Counted from the first letter of the stretch, positions 1 to 8,984 are shown. The stretch is DNA of 64,000 nucleotides from Paratissierella sp033809995 (GCA_033809995.1 JAPXKQ010000004.1:1-64000); one strand, 5' to 3'. Notes: generated from the sequence alone by a model not told the origin. Made by a program: numbers and translations.

Positions 1-1
1 G

Positions 2-121
2 ATGTTTAAACTAGGACAAGCATGTGGAATAGTAAATAGCTTTAGAGATCGTGATACATTTGATATGAGTGATATAAAACGGATAATGAATGATATAGAT
101 GTTAGTATGTTTAATTACTAA
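2..121 (+). CDS. 3' end of an unidentified protein gene (start outside window)
   Basis: An open frame enters from the left edge and ends in TAA at 119-121, giving about 39 residues ending in IDVSMFNY. The tail is hydrophilic and has no motif I recognise. An ATG sits at position 2, but no ribosome-binding site is visible because the window begins there, so this is most simply the C-terminus of a longer gene. It is followed by a repeat-rich spacer and then the SbcD-like gene, so nothing ties it functionally to its neighbour. Confidence 0.5.
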   Translation: MFKLGQACGIVNSFRDRDTFDMSDIKRIMNDIDVSMFNY

Positions 122-360
122 TTCACAATTCACAAATCACAATTAAAAGGCGTAAGCCGTCATCCTGAGGATCGTGAAGGATCCCATGTTAGTATGAGTA
201 TCAAACAAAGCAGAGATTCTTCGTTCCACTCAGAATGACACAAGCAGTACTTAGTAAATGACCTACCATCGATTCATATAAATGTACTAAGACATTCTTT
301 GGGGTGACAGTTTGGATTTTATAATTGTTCACTGTTCACTGTTCGTTGTTCACTGATTTT
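122..360. repeat. Dispersed intergenic repeat mosaic, copy 1
   Basis: The spacer opens with ATTCACAATTCACAAATCAC and closes with tandem TTCACTGTTCACTGTTCG units. Its middle holds GTCATCCTGAGGATCG (from about 150) and the inverse-type CTCAGAATGACA (about 229-240). The same modules recur in other spacers of this window. There is no ORF and no transposase. It ends just before the ribosome-binding site of the SbcD-like gene. Confidence 0.7.
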
Positions 361-377
361 ATTAGGAGGGATTACTT

Positions 378-1460
378 ATGATAAAATTTGTTCACACAGG
401 GGATATTCATTTAGGTTTGCAATTCAATAAGGTATCCTTTCATAGAGAAAAGGCAGAAATGCGAAGAAGGGAGCTTTGGTCTACCTTTGAAAAAATAGTG
501 AATTATAGCAAGGATATAAAAGCTGATTTCCTATTAATTGCAGGGGATTTATTTGAATATGATTATTTTACACTTGGAGATATAAAAAGGGTTAGGGATA
601 TTCTTATGACAGCAGAAGATGTCAATATTTTAATAGCTGCTGGCAATCATGATATGTTAAGTAGTAAATCATTATACAATAGGGTAGAATGGAGTCCCAA
701 TGTCACAATATTTGATAATAAATTGGAGAAAAAGGAATTTTCCAATTTAAATACAATCATTTACGGTTATAGTTGGGATAAGGTTGAAATCAGGGACAAT
801 TATTTATTTAAAGATTTTCCACAAGAAGACAATGGGATGAACAAGATTTTGTTAATTCATGGTGATATCAATAAGGAATCAAAGTATCTACCATTAATTT
901 TAGAGGATTTAAATGCATTGGATATGGACTATGTAGCATTAGGTCATATTCATAAACCCACTATATATAATGAAAGAATTGCATATTGTGGTACACCTGA
1001 ACCTCTAGATTTCGGAGAGCTAGGGGAGAGAGGCATAATTCAAGGCACTATTGAAGATGGTAAAACCAATATAGAGTTTATTCCATTTAGTAAAAGAAAC
1101 TTTTATCAGGTAGATATTGATATCGATGGGAGTATGGGTTATTTGGATATTATAAACAAAGTAAAATCAATTAATATAGGTAATCCTAGCAAAGACTTTT
1201 ATAGGATTTATCTCAAAGGGCATATGGAAAATGATATAAACCTGGCTAATTTATGTAAGGATATTGAAGATTTCTTTTATCATGTAGAGATTTTCAATGA
1301 AACTATTCCAGACTATAATCTAGATACTTTAGAGGATTTCAATCATGATAATATAGTAGGGCAGTTTATCAAATCAATGAAAGATAAAGATTTGAGCAAC
1401 AAAACAGTAAAAGAAGCCCTCTATATTGGATTAGAAGTTCTTTTAAAGGAGGTAAACTAG
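378..1460 (+). CDS. SbcD/YhaO-like DNA repair metallophosphoesterase
   Basis: 360-residue calcineurin-like phosphoesterase of the SbcD/Mre11/YhaO group, predicted to be the Mn-dependent nuclease partner of the ATPase encoded next. The metal-binding signatures are in order: D9 and H11 in GDIHLG, GDLF (D57), GNHD (residues 89-92), HGDIN and GHIHKP. The C-terminal part is the capping region. The start is the ATG at 378 with AGGAGGG 10 bases upstream. It ends 1 base before the next ATG region at 1462, so the two genes are translationally coupled as in sbcDC and yhaO-yhaN. Its short length and its partner's shape fit YhaO better than classical SbcD. Confidence 0.88.
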   Translation: MIKFVHTGDIHLGLQFNKVSFHREKAEMRRRELWSTFEKIVNYSKDIKADFLLIAGDLFEYDYFTLGDIKRVRDILMTAEDVNILIAAGNHDMLSSKSLYNRVEWSPNVTIFDNKLEKKEFSNLNTIIYGYSWDKVEIRDNYLFKDFPQEDNGMNKILLIHGDINKESKYLPLILEDLNALDMDYVALGHIHKPTIYNERIAYCGTPEPLDFGELGERGIIQGTIEDGKTNIEFIPFSKRNFYQVDIDIDGSMGYLDIINKVKSINIGNPSKDFYRIYLKGHMENDINLANLCKDIEDFFYHVEIFNETIPDYNLDTLEDFNHDNIVGQFIKSMKDKDLSNKTVKEALYIGLEVLLKEVN

Positions 1461-1461
1461 T

Positions 1462-3903
1462 ATGAATATAAAGGAGTTAAATCTCATCGGATTTGGTAAA
1501 TTTGAAAATAAATCGTTAAAATTAGAAGATGGTATAAACATCATATATGGAGAAAATGAAAGTGGAAAAACTACTGTCCATAGCTTTATCGATGGGATGT
1601 TTTATGGATTTTTAAGACCATATCTAAAGACTACAAGATATACAGACGAACAAGACAAATATCAGCCATGGTCTTCTAAAAGATATGCGGGAATTATTAT
1701 ATTTTCTCATGATGGTACTTTATATAGAATAGAGCGTGAATTTAATAAGGATAATGCAAGTACTAAAGTGTTATTAGATAATACTGGTGAGGATATTACT
1801 CATACAATAGATACTGGTGAAAGAGGAAGGGTATTACAACCTGGATTTCACTTCTTCGGGTTCAATAATGTAGTCTATTCCAACACTGTTTCCATCAAAC
1901 AACTATGTACTAAAACAGATGACAAGCTATCAGATGAATTGAGAGATAAACTTATCAATGTATCCACATCACTAAATGAAGAAATATCCATAGATAATGC
2001 TCTAAAAGAATTGGCTAATAAGCTTAAAAATATAGGTTCCTTAAAAGCTCCAACATCTATTTATTGCAAAATAAATGATGAATTAATAAATCTAACGAAG
2101 GAAAAAGAAGAAATACTTGCCTTAAAAGATAATTATGATAATTTACTTGATGAATCAGAAAGATTTAACAATGAACTTCAGCTTTTAGAGAAGAAACTTG
2201 ATGATGAAAGATTATTGTTAAGAAAGGTAGAATATAAGGAAAAGAAAAATACATATACCGAAGCCTTTAAACTAAATGAAGAATTGAATAAACTTAGGAT
2301 AGAATTAGATAACTTAGAAGAATACAAGGATTATAACCAAGTTGATTACGATACTTGCGTGTCCATAGAAAATGATATTAAAGTCATAGAAAGCAAATTA
2401 GAGGATACTAACAATAAAATAATAGAATTAGAAGAAAGCTTAAGCAAATCATCCGTTATTAATTTAGAAAAAGAAAATAAAAATATTGAGGATATAAAAA
2501 AGGATTATTTAGCCTTTGAAACTTTTGAAGAGGACAAAAACAAATTACTTTATGGGCAAGATAGTTCTACGGTAGAATTCTTAAAAAGGGATTTGGATTC
2601 TACTAAGGCAGGGAAAAATAAATATATATATGGAATTATAGCATTGGCAATTATTTATATTGTATTTATGTTTTTTACAATTGTTAATCAATATACGGTA
2701 CTTTTACCACAACTACTTATTCCAGTATTTATTTTGATGGTAAAGAAGATAAAAGATGTAGACACCATAGTCAATAGAATAGAAGGGCAAATAAAAGAAT
2801 CTACTATTGCAGACGAAAATAGAAAGAAAAAGATTTCTCAAATTGAGGAAGAACAAAATATAATTCTTAAGAAATATGAATTAGGATCAAAAATTGAATT
2901 TAGAAGTCTATATGAGAATTCACAAAGAGAAAATTATAAGTTTCAACAGGAATTAGAGAATAAAAAAGGACTTAAAGATAGATTAAATATAGAAAATAAT
3001 AAGAAAAATTTATTGCTACATGAAAAAGAAGATTTACATAGTAAATTAAATGAATTATTATTGAAATATGACAGCAGCAATATATTAGAAATACAATCAG
3101 GATTGAATAATAAAAGAAAATATGATGAATTGCAAATAGAATTTAAGAATAAAAAAGAAATAATAAATAAAGTTCTAGGTGAATATACTTTTGAAAGGTT
3201 AGAAGTTGAATTAAATTCCAATAAAGAATATGACTCAGATGAAATCGGGATAGAAGAAATATCATCAAAATTATCCATAAAGAATAGGATAGATGAATTA
3301 ATAGAAATTATATCCCAAAATAAGCTAGACAAAAAGGGTATAGATGAAAAGATTAACCTTATAAATCCTAAGATTTCAAAATTGGTTGAGATAAAAGAAG
3401 ATATTGAAAGATGTAAGGAGAAGCTTATAGAATTTGATAGTAAAAAAGAGGCTATAGAATTGGCTAAATCCACTATTGAAGAATTATCTAAAGATATACA
3501 CAATCAATTTGCTCCAGAAATCAATAAAAAGGTTGGAAATATTATAAACAAAATTACAAATGGGAAGTATTCTGGAGTTAGAATTGATAACAATCTAAAT
3601 ATAGGAGTTATAGATCCTAAGATAGGTGAAATAGTAAACATAAGCAACTTAAGTGGTGGCACAATTGACCAATTGTACTTTTCTCTTAGATTTGGGATTA
3701 TAAATTCCATGTCAGGTGACAATTTACCATTGATACTGGACGATTGCTTTATACAATATGATAACAATAGGTTAAAAAATATTTTAAATCTCTTAAGAGA
3801 TATAAGTAAGACTAGACAAGTTATTTTATTCTCGTGTCATAATAGGGAGATGGAAATTTTGAATGATTTGAATATTGACTTTAACCTAATTACTTTAAGT
3901 TAA
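1462..3903 (+). CDS. SbcC/YhaN-like SMC-type ATPase with a membrane segment
   Basis: 813-residue ABC/SMC-type ATPase that should pair with the upstream nuclease in DNA end processing. Walker A is GENESGKTT at about 30-38, the ABC signature is NLSGGT at about 728, and Walker B is LPLILDD near 755. Long charged coiled coils flank the centre. The centre is odd: instead of the CxxC zinc hook of SbcC/Rad50 there is a hydrophobic stretch at about 387-430 (GIIALAIIYIVFMFF and LLPQLLIPVFILMV), probably two membrane helices. B. subtilis YhaN-type proteins share this arrangement. The protein is shorter than SbcC (about 1000 residues). The membrane anchoring is inferred from hydrophobicity only. Confidence 0.85.
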   Translation: MNIKELNLIGFGKFENKSLKLEDGINIIYGENESGKTTVHSFIDGMFYGFLRPYLKTTRYTDEQDKYQPWSSKRYAGIIIFSHDGTLYRIEREFNKDNASTKVLLDNTGEDITHTIDTGERGRVLQPGFHFFGFNNVVYSNTVSIKQLCTKTDDKLSDELRDKLINVSTSLNEEISIDNALKELANKLKNIGSLKAPTSIYCKINDELINLTKEKEEILALKDNYDNLLDESERFNNELQLLEKKLDDERLLLRKVEYKEKKNTYTEAFKLNEELNKLRIELDNLEEYKDYNQVDYDTCVSIENDIKVIESKLEDTNNKIIELEESLSKSSVINLEKENKNIEDIKKDYLAFETFEEDKNKLLYGQDSSTVEFLKRDLDSTKAGKNKYIYGIIALAIIYIVFMFFTIVNQYTVLLPQLLIPVFILMVKKIKDVDTIVNRIEGQIKESTIADENRKKKISQIEEEQNIILKKYELGSKIEFRSLYENSQRENYKFQQELENKKGLKDRLNIENNKKNLLLHEKEDLHSKLNELLLKYDSSNILEIQSGLNNKRKYDELQIEFKNKKEIINKVLGEYTFERLEVELNSNKEYDSDEIGIEEISSKLSIKNRIDELIEIISQNKLDKKGIDEKINLINPKISKLVEIKEDIERCKEKLIEFDSKKEAIELAKSTIEELSKDIHNQFAPEINKKVGNIINKITNGKYSGVRIDNNLNIGVIDPKIGEIVNISNLSGGTIDQLYFSLRFGIINSMSGDNLPLILDDCFIQYDNNRLKNILNLLRDISKTRQVILFSCHNREMEILNDLNIDFNLITLS

Positions 3904-3979
3904 GTCAAACATTAAGATTAAAACCCCTAGAATTACAGTTTTATGATGTTAATGTTAAACATTAGGATGAGGTGTCTAA

Positions 3980-4669
3980 ATGATTTATAGTATAGGTGAT
4001 TTACATTTTGACCATACAAAAAAAAAGTCCATGGATATATTTGGAGATAATTGGATAAATCATGATGTAAGGATAATTGAAAATTGGAATAATATCGTAA
4101 AGGAAGAAGATATAGTTTTATTGCCTGGTGATATTTCTTGGGCTTTAAGGTTAGATGAAGCTATCCAAGATTTAGAGATAATAGATGAATTACCAGGCAA
4201 GAAATTAATGGTTAAGGGAAATCATGATTATTGGTGGGATAGTCTTTCAAAATTAAAAAGCCTAAATTTAAATTCTATATTTTTCATGCAGAACAATAGC
4301 TTTATCTATAATGATTTTGGAATTGTTGGAACTAGAGGCTGGATATCACGGGACAACGATGAATTTACACAAGAAGATGAAAAGATATTTTTACGTGAAT
4401 TAAATAGACTTAAACTATCATTAGAAAGTTTAGAAAGAACTGTTTCAAAGAAAATAGTAATGATACATTATCCCCCGTTTAATATGGATTTAAGTCCAAA
4501 TGAATTTGTTGAGATTATGAAGGAGTATAATGTTAACATATGTGTGTATGGTCATTTGCATGCAGAAGGACACAAATATGCAGTAGAAGGTACGATTGAA
4601 GGTATAGAGTTCCACTTAGTTTCATGTGATTATATAGATTTTAAACCTAAAAAAATTATAGGAGAGTGA
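3980..4669 (+). CDS. Calcineurin-like phosphoesterase (predicted phosphohydrolase)
   Basis: 229-residue metallophosphoesterase. Dinuclear metal motifs are visible: GDLHFDH near the N-terminus, LPGDISWAL around residue 50, KGNHDYWW near 80, then MIHYPP and VYGHLHAEG in the C-terminal half. The layout matches the small stand-alone predicted phosphohydrolases of Firmicutes (COG1768 type); the substrate is unknown. GATGAGGTG precedes the ATG. The next gene, nagB, begins 4 bases after its stop, so they are probably co-transcribed, although no functional link with amino sugars is evident. Confidence 0.8.
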   Translation: MIYSIGDLHFDHTKKKSMDIFGDNWINHDVRIIENWNNIVKEEDIVLLPGDISWALRLDEAIQDLEIIDELPGKKLMVKGNHDYWWDSLSKLKSLNLNSIFFMQNNSFIYNDFGIVGTRGWISRDNDEFTQEDEKIFLRELNRLKLSLESLERTVSKKIVMIHYPPFNMDLSPNEFVEIMKEYNVNICVYGHLHAEGHKYAVEGTIEGIEFHLVSCDYIDFKPKKIIGE

Positions 4670-4673
4670 AATT

Positions 4674-5405
4674 ATGAAGGTAATTGTTGAAAAGAATTAT
4701 GATGAAATGAGTAAAAAAGCAAGTGAGATTATTGCTTTGGAGGTTAAAAACAACCCCCATGCGATCCTTGGTCTAGCAACAGGAAGTACTCCTATTGGTA
4801 CCTATAAAGAGCTTATTAGAATGCATAAGGAAGAAAATTTAGACTTTTCTAAAATAAAAACCTTTAATTTAGATGAGTATGTAGGCCTTGATGGAGACCA
4901 TCCAAATAGCTATAGATATTTTATGGATGAAGAATTATTTAATCACATAAATATTGCAAAAGAAAATACCAATGTCCCTGATGGAAAAACAAAAGACTTG
5001 TTAAGCTTTTGTAGGGATTATGACAAGCGTATTGAAGAAGCTGGAGGAGTTGACTTACAATTACTTGGAATAGGCTCCAATGGGCATATAGCATTTAACG
5101 AACCTGCTGATGAATTATCTGCCAACACAAGTATTGTAAAATTAACTGAAGAAACCATTAACGCTAATGCTAGATTTTTTGATTCTATAGATGAAGTACC
5201 TAAAGAGGCTATCTCAATGGGTATTGGTGGCATCTTAAAGGCTAAAAAGATTTTATTATTAGCCAATGGGAAGGGTAAAGCTGAAGCAATTAAAAAGCTA
5301 TTAAATAGTGATAAAGTATCAACTAGGCTGCCAGCATCATTTTTATATTTGCATCCAGACGTAACAATCATTGTTGATGAGGATGCATATAGTTTAGTAA
5401 AATAG
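4674..5405 (+). CDS. nagB: Glucosamine-6-phosphate deaminase
   Basis: 243 residues, the usual size of NagB, the enzyme that isomerises and deaminates glucosamine 6-phosphate to fructose 6-phosphate and ammonia and so feeds amino sugars into glycolysis. Family motifs are present: GLATGSTPIGTYKEL (phosphate loop) near 35-48, FNLDEYVGL with the catalytic Asp near 70, and LGIGSNGHIAFNEP near 130-145. GGAGAG lies ahead of the ATG. No nagA or PTS gene is next to it; it sits between a phosphoesterase and a CYTH protein, so it is not in a dedicated amino-sugar operon here. Confidence 0.95.
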   Translation: MKVIVEKNYDEMSKKASEIIALEVKNNPHAILGLATGSTPIGTYKELIRMHKEENLDFSKIKTFNLDEYVGLDGDHPNSYRYFMDEELFNHINIAKENTNVPDGKTKDLLSFCRDYDKRIEEAGGVDLQLLGIGSNGHIAFNEPADELSANTSIVKLTEETINANARFFDSIDEVPKEAISMGIGGILKAKKILLLANGKGKAEAIKKLLNSDKVSTRLPASFLYLHPDVTIIVDEDAYSLVK

Positions 5406-5414
5406 GAGATAGAG

Positions 5415-5963
5415 ATGACAAAAGAGTTGGAAGTTAAGATACTCAATATTGATATGGATTTAATGGAAGAAAAAATCATTTCTTTAGGTGGCACTCTAGT
5501 AGGTAAAGAACATCAAATTAATACAATTATTGATTCTAATCTTAGACCTATAAAATCATATACAGATGCATATTTAAGAATAAGGGAAACAAATGATATA
5601 TTGTCAAACAATTCAAGTGTTACTTTAACATTAAAAAAGAATATCAATAATGAAGGCCTTAGGGAGAATATTGAGTTAAACACTGATATTGAGAATAAAG
5701 AAATTATGTTATCAATTCTTAAAGAATTGGGTTTTGATAAGATTACAGAAGGTTATAAAAAAAGAGTCTCTTATGCATTTGAAAATGCTAGAATTGATTT
5801 GGATAGATGGGATGAAAAGACATATCCTTATCCCTATATGGAAATAGAGGTAGAAAATAAAGAACATCTTGATAGGATAATCAAGCTATTAGGTATTGAT
5901 AAGGCAAATATATCGACTAAATCAATAGTTGAACTAAGAAAGGAAATAGGTTTATTAGAGTAA
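5415..5963 (+). CDS. CYTH-domain protein (class IV adenylate cyclase-like)
   Basis: 182-residue CYTH protein of the triphosphate tunnel metalloenzyme fold. The diagnostic ExExK is ELEVK at residues 4-8. Charged strand residues typical of the tunnel follow: LRIRET near 55, TLKK near 72, YKKRVSY near 115, RIDLDRW near 125 and YMEIEVEN near 140. Such proteins are annotated as CyaB-like adenylate cyclases or as inorganic tri/tetraphosphatases; sequence alone does not decide. It follows nagB by 9 bases and is probably the last gene of that run. Confidence 0.82.
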   Translation: MTKELEVKILNIDMDLMEEKIISLGGTLVGKEHQINTIIDSNLRPIKSYTDAYLRIRETNDILSNNSSVTLTLKKNINNEGLRENIELNTDIENKEIMLSILKELGFDKITEGYKKRVSYAFENARIDLDRWDEKTYPYPYMEIEVENKEHLDRIIKLLGIDKANISTKSIVELRKEIGLLE

Positions 5964-6021
5964 CCAAATCCCCTAGCTTAGAATAATATATATTAATTCT
6001 TAAGGCAAGGGGGTTATATTA

Positions 6022-6228
6022 ATGCTACAAGGTTTATTTGGTAAAAATAACGACATGCTAATCTGGATAATCCTAATTATTTTCTTATTAGGATTTAACG
6101 ACAAAGATGATTGCTTCGGAGGGCACAAGGGCGGAATATTTGGCGATGACATGCTAATCTGGATAATTTTACTTTTCTTCTTACTAAGTGACAATAAAGA
6201 CTGCGACCATGGACATGGACATTGTTAA
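6022..6228 (+). CDS. Small hydrophobic protein with duplicated membrane segment (a)
   Basis: 68 residues built of two near-identical halves: DMLIWIILIIFLLG and DMLIWIILLFFLLS, each followed by an acidic, His/Cys-rich tail (NDKDDCFGGH and NKDCDHGHGHC). The DNA repeats too, with 20 identical bases at 6052-6071 and 6148-6167. AAGGGGG lies ahead of the ATG. The prediction is a two-helix membrane hairpin. The neighbour at 6371 has the same architecture but a different sequence, so the pair is probably paralogous. I do not know the family; small hydrophobic proteins of this look are common among spore-associated proteins of Firmicutes, but that is only a guess. Confidence 0.7.
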   Translation: MLQGLFGKNNDMLIWIILIIFLLGFNDKDDCFGGHKGGIFGDDMLIWIILLFFLLSDNKDCDHGHGHC

Positions 6229-6256
6229 ACACAGTAAATTTTACTGTGTTTTTCTT
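6229..6256 (+). terminator. Rho-independent terminator
   Basis: ACACAGTAAA (6229-6238) pairs with TTTACTGTGT (6240-6249), followed by TTTTCTTTGTTTTT. It begins immediately after the stop codon of the small hydrophobic protein gene at 6022-6228. Confidence 0.85.
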
Positions 6257-6370
6257 TGTTTTTCTTTAGAAATAAATAAAATTTCAGTAGCTAGAGATTA
6301 GCAACTAAGTAACCAAAGATAGACTCTAATCATAATATGAATTGAGTATAAAATAAAAGGAGGCTATATT

Positions 6371-6574
6371 ATGGTTGAAGAATTAAGTGCTGGCAAAGAA
6401 AGAAGAGGAGGTATCTTTGGAGGTTTCAATGATATGGATGATTCTTTATTGTTCTTCTTTTTAATACTAGTAATATTATTTACCAGTGGATGCTTCTGTG
6501 GCGGAGAAGATATGGACGATTCATTGTTATTCTTCTTCCTATTACTAGTTATCATATTTGGGCAGTGCTTCTAG
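6371..6574 (+). CDS. Small hydrophobic protein with duplicated membrane segment (b)
   Basis: 67 residues. A charged N-terminus (MVEELSAGKERRGG) is followed by two copies of DMDDSLLFFFL, each continuing into a short hydrophobic run (ILVILFTSGCFCGGE and LLVIIFGQCF). AAAGGAGGC lies 8 bases before the ATG. Its two-fold internal repeat and size parallel the gene at 6022-6228, although the repeated unit differs. Cysteines follow each membrane run. It has its own terminator and is separated from the first by about 140 bases, so it is probably a separate transcription unit. Function unknown. Confidence 0.7.
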   Translation: MVEELSAGKERRGGIFGGFNDMDDSLLFFFLILVILFTSGCFCGGEDMDDSLLFFFLLLVIIFGQCF

Positions 6575-6584
6575 AATAGACCCT

Positions 6585-6613
6585 AAAAATCCCGTTTAAT
6601 ACGGGGTTTTTTC
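6585..6613 (+). terminator. Rho-independent terminator
   Basis: AAAATCCCGT (6586-6595) pairs with ACGGGGTTTT (6601-6610) around a short TTAAT loop and runs into T residues. It ends the transcript of the second small hydrophobic protein. Confidence 0.85.
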
Positions 6614-6705
6614 AGTTTAATTATTTTTTTCACAAATTACTTTAATATGATTTTCTTATTTGATATAATTAACCTAAAGCTAATAAATTAAAAGGAGTTG
6701 GTAAT

Positions 6706-7239
6706 GTGGGCTGCTGTGAAGCTAAGGATTTGAAGTCAAGATTTGTAGATGAGAGTGTAGATCTCACAAAGCTTGATGATGTATTGTCAAAATACAAGGA
6801 TATAAAAGGTAGCTTAATAACAATTCTACAACATGCACAAGAGGTATATGGGTATCTTCCTCTATCAGTTTTAGAGTATATTTCACAGGTTACAGGTGTT
6901 AAAAGTGCCCAAATATACGGAGTGGCAACGTTTTACACCCAATTTAGATTAAAACCCATAGGCCACTATCTTATTATGCTATGTCAAGGTACTGCATGTC
7001 ATGTAAATGGTTCCGACGGTATAGAAGAAGCTATAGTTGAAGAGCTTGGTATACACCCTGGGGAAACTACTGAGGATGAATTATTTACTTTAAACAACGT
7101 TGCTTGTCTAGGGTGCTGTAGCTTATCACCAGTTATGATGATCAATGGGGAAACCTATGGTAAATTAACTCCCCAAAAGACTAAGGAAATTCTAAGAAGC
7201 CTTAAAAAAAGTCATCTAGAAGTTAAGGGGGCGATTTAA
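6706..7239 (+). CDS. NuoE-type [2Fe-2S] subunit of a Stn-like bifurcating transhydrogenase
   Basis: 177-residue thioredoxin-like ferredoxin subunit of the NuoE/HydC/StnA group. It carries one [2Fe-2S] cluster, and all four ligands are visible: C93 and C98 (CQGTAC), C134 and C138 (CLGCC). The start is GTG at 6706 after AAAGGAG. A TATAAT at 6664-6669 could be its -10. Its stop overlaps the next ATG by one base, so it heads a tightly coupled three-gene operon. In this family it passes electrons next to the NuoF-type flavin subunit. Assignment to Stn rather than to hydrogenase HydC rests on the third gene. Confidence 0.9.
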   Translation: MGCCEAKDLKSRFVDESVDLTKLDDVLSKYKDIKGSLITILQHAQEVYGYLPLSVLEYISQVTGVKSAQIYGVATFYTQFRLKPIGHYLIMLCQGTACHVNGSDGIEEAIVEELGIHPGETTEDELFTLNNVACLGCCSLSPVMMINGETYGKLTPQKTKEILRSLKKSHLEVKGAI

Positions 7240-8984
7240 TGAAGGTAGTAGTTGGTCTTGGTAGTTGTGGTATAGCAGCTGGAGCTAGTAAAGTTTATGA
7301 CAATTTAAAACATGAAATAAAAGATAAAGGACTAAATATAGATTTAGAGATTACAGGTTGTGTTGGGGCATGTCACCTAGAGCCTATAGTCGATATTTAT
7401 GATAATGATGGACATTTGGATAGATATGTTAAAGTATCAGCTGATAAGGTGTTGGAGATACTTGATTTAGCTTTAAAAAAAGAATCCAAAGAAGATTTAC
7501 AAATATCGGAAGTCGATAAAGAGGGATTAAGAAGACAGTTTAGAATTGCAACTGAAAATTGTGGCTATATTGATCCGGAAGATATAAATCAATACATAGC
7601 TAAAAACGGATACAAGGCTTTAAGAAGAGCCTTAACAGAAATGACTCAAGAAGAAGTAATCGAAGAATTAAAGATTGCTGGTTTAAGAGGTAGAGGTGGT
7701 GCTGGATTCCCAACATGGTTTAAATGGAATGCAGCTTTAAAAGAAAAAGCAACACCTAAATATATGGTATGTAATGCGGACGAAGGCGACCCAGGTGCAT
7801 TTATGGATAGGAGTATTTTGGAAGGAGATCCCCATAGAATTCTTGAAGGTATGATTATTGGAGGATATTCCATAGGTGCAGAAGAAGGTATTATATATGT
7901 TAGAGCGGAATATCCATTGGCCATAAAGAGACTTCAAATCGCAATCAACCAAGCTAAAGATGCTGGGATGTTGGGTAAGAACATCTTTGGGACAAACTTT
8001 AGTTTTGATATTTGGATTAAAGCTGGAGCTGGAGCCTTCGTGTGTGGTGAAGAAACAGCTCTTATTGCATCCCTTGAAGGCGAAAGAGGAATGCCAAGAC
8101 TTAAACCACCATTCCCAGCACAAAAAGGTTTCTGGAACAAACCTACAAATATAAACAACGTTGAAACATTTGCTAATGTTCCTTGGATTCTTTATCATGG
8201 AGGAGAGGAGTATGCAAAATTAGGTACTGACAAATCCAAAGGTACCAAGGTATTTGCACTAACTGGAAAGATTAAAAAAGGTGGTCTAGTTGAAGTACCT
8301 ATGGGTATGCCAATTAGAGAAATTATCTACGATATAGGTGGAGGAATATTAAAGGATAAAGAATTTAAAGCTGTCCAAATGGGAGGACCATCAGGAGGAT
8401 GTATACCAGCATCACTAATTGATACTACTGTAGACTACGAATCCGTAGTTAAAGTAGGAGCTATAATGGGTTCAGGTGGTATGGTTGTTATCGATGAAAC
8501 TACATGTATGGTAGAGATGGCTAAATTCTTCTTAGACTTTACTAGAAAAGAATCCTGTGGTAAATGCATCCACTGTCGTCTAGGTACAAAGAGAATGTTA
8601 GAAATTTTAGATAGAATTACTAAAGGTGAAGGTAAAGAAGGAGATATTGAGTTATTAGAAGATTTGGCAATGCAAATAAAGGATGGATCCTTGTGTGCAT
8701 TGGGACAAACTGCACCTAATCCCGTATTGAGTACAATAAGATATTTCAGAGAAGAATACGAAGCACATATTAAGGATAAGAAATGTCCTGCAAAAGTATG
8801 TAAGAGTCTTATTACATTTGAAATTAATGAAAAATGTATAGGTTGTGGCGTATGTAGAAGAAACTGCCCAACTGAAGCCATTACAGGAAAAGTTAAAGAA
8901 TTACATGTTATAGATTTGGAAAAATGCATTAAATGCGGTAAGTGCTTTGAAGTATGTAAATTTGACTCAGTAACAATAAATTAG
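7239..8984 (+). CDS. NuoF-type FMN/Fe-S subunit of a Stn-like bifurcating transhydrogenase
   Basis: 581-residue NADH-binding flavin subunit of the NuoF/HydB/StnB group. Domains in order: an N-terminal thioredoxin-like domain (about 1-90), the FMN/NADH Rossmann-like core with GRGGAGFPTW near 150 and CNADEGDPGAF near 182, an SLBB region, a [4Fe-4S] site CGKCIHCRLGT with a later Cys (CALGQT), and two C-terminal ferredoxin clusters (CIGCGVCRRNCP and CIKCGKCFEVC). The C-terminal ferredoxin and N-terminal extension are typical of soluble bifurcating complexes rather than complex I. Family knowledge puts the NADH reaction here. Confidence 0.92.
   Translation: MKVVVGLGSCGIAAGASKVYDNLKHEIKDKGLNIDLEITGCVGACHLEPIVDIYDNDGHLDRYVKVSADKVLEILDLALKKESKEDLQISEVDKEGLRRQFRIATENCGYIDPEDINQYIAKNGYKALRRALTEMTQEEVIEELKIAGLRGRGGAGFPTWFKWNAALKEKATPKYMVCNADEGDPGAFMDRSILEGDPHRILEGMIIGGYSIGAEEGIIYVRAEYPLAIKRLQIAINQAKDAGMLGKNIFGTNFSFDIWIKAGAGAFVCGEETALIASLEGERGMPRLKPPFPAQKGFWNKPTNINNVETFANVPWILYHGGEEYAKLGTDKSKGTKVFALTGKIKKGGLVEVPMGMPIREIIYDIGGGILKDKEFKAVQMGGPSGGCIPASLIDTTVDYESVVKVGAIMGSGGMVVIDETTCMVEMAKFFLDFTRKESCGKCIHCRLGTKRMLEILDRITKGEGKEGDIELLEDLAMQIKDGSLCALGQTAPNPVLSTIRYFREEYEAHIKDKKCPAKVCKSLITFEINEKCIGCGVCRRNCPTEAITGKVKELHVIDLEKCIKCGKCFEVCKFDSVTIN

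Noticed and set aside
2943..3503. 186-codon minus-strand frame inside the SbcC-like gene
   Set aside because: Ser/Phe/Ile-rich shadow of Glu/Lys-rich coiled coil on the other strand; no recognisable domain.
6000..6555. Minus-strand frames opposite the two small hydrophobic proteins
   Set aside because: They are antisense to genes with good ribosome-binding sites and terminators in the plus direction, and lack such signals themselves.
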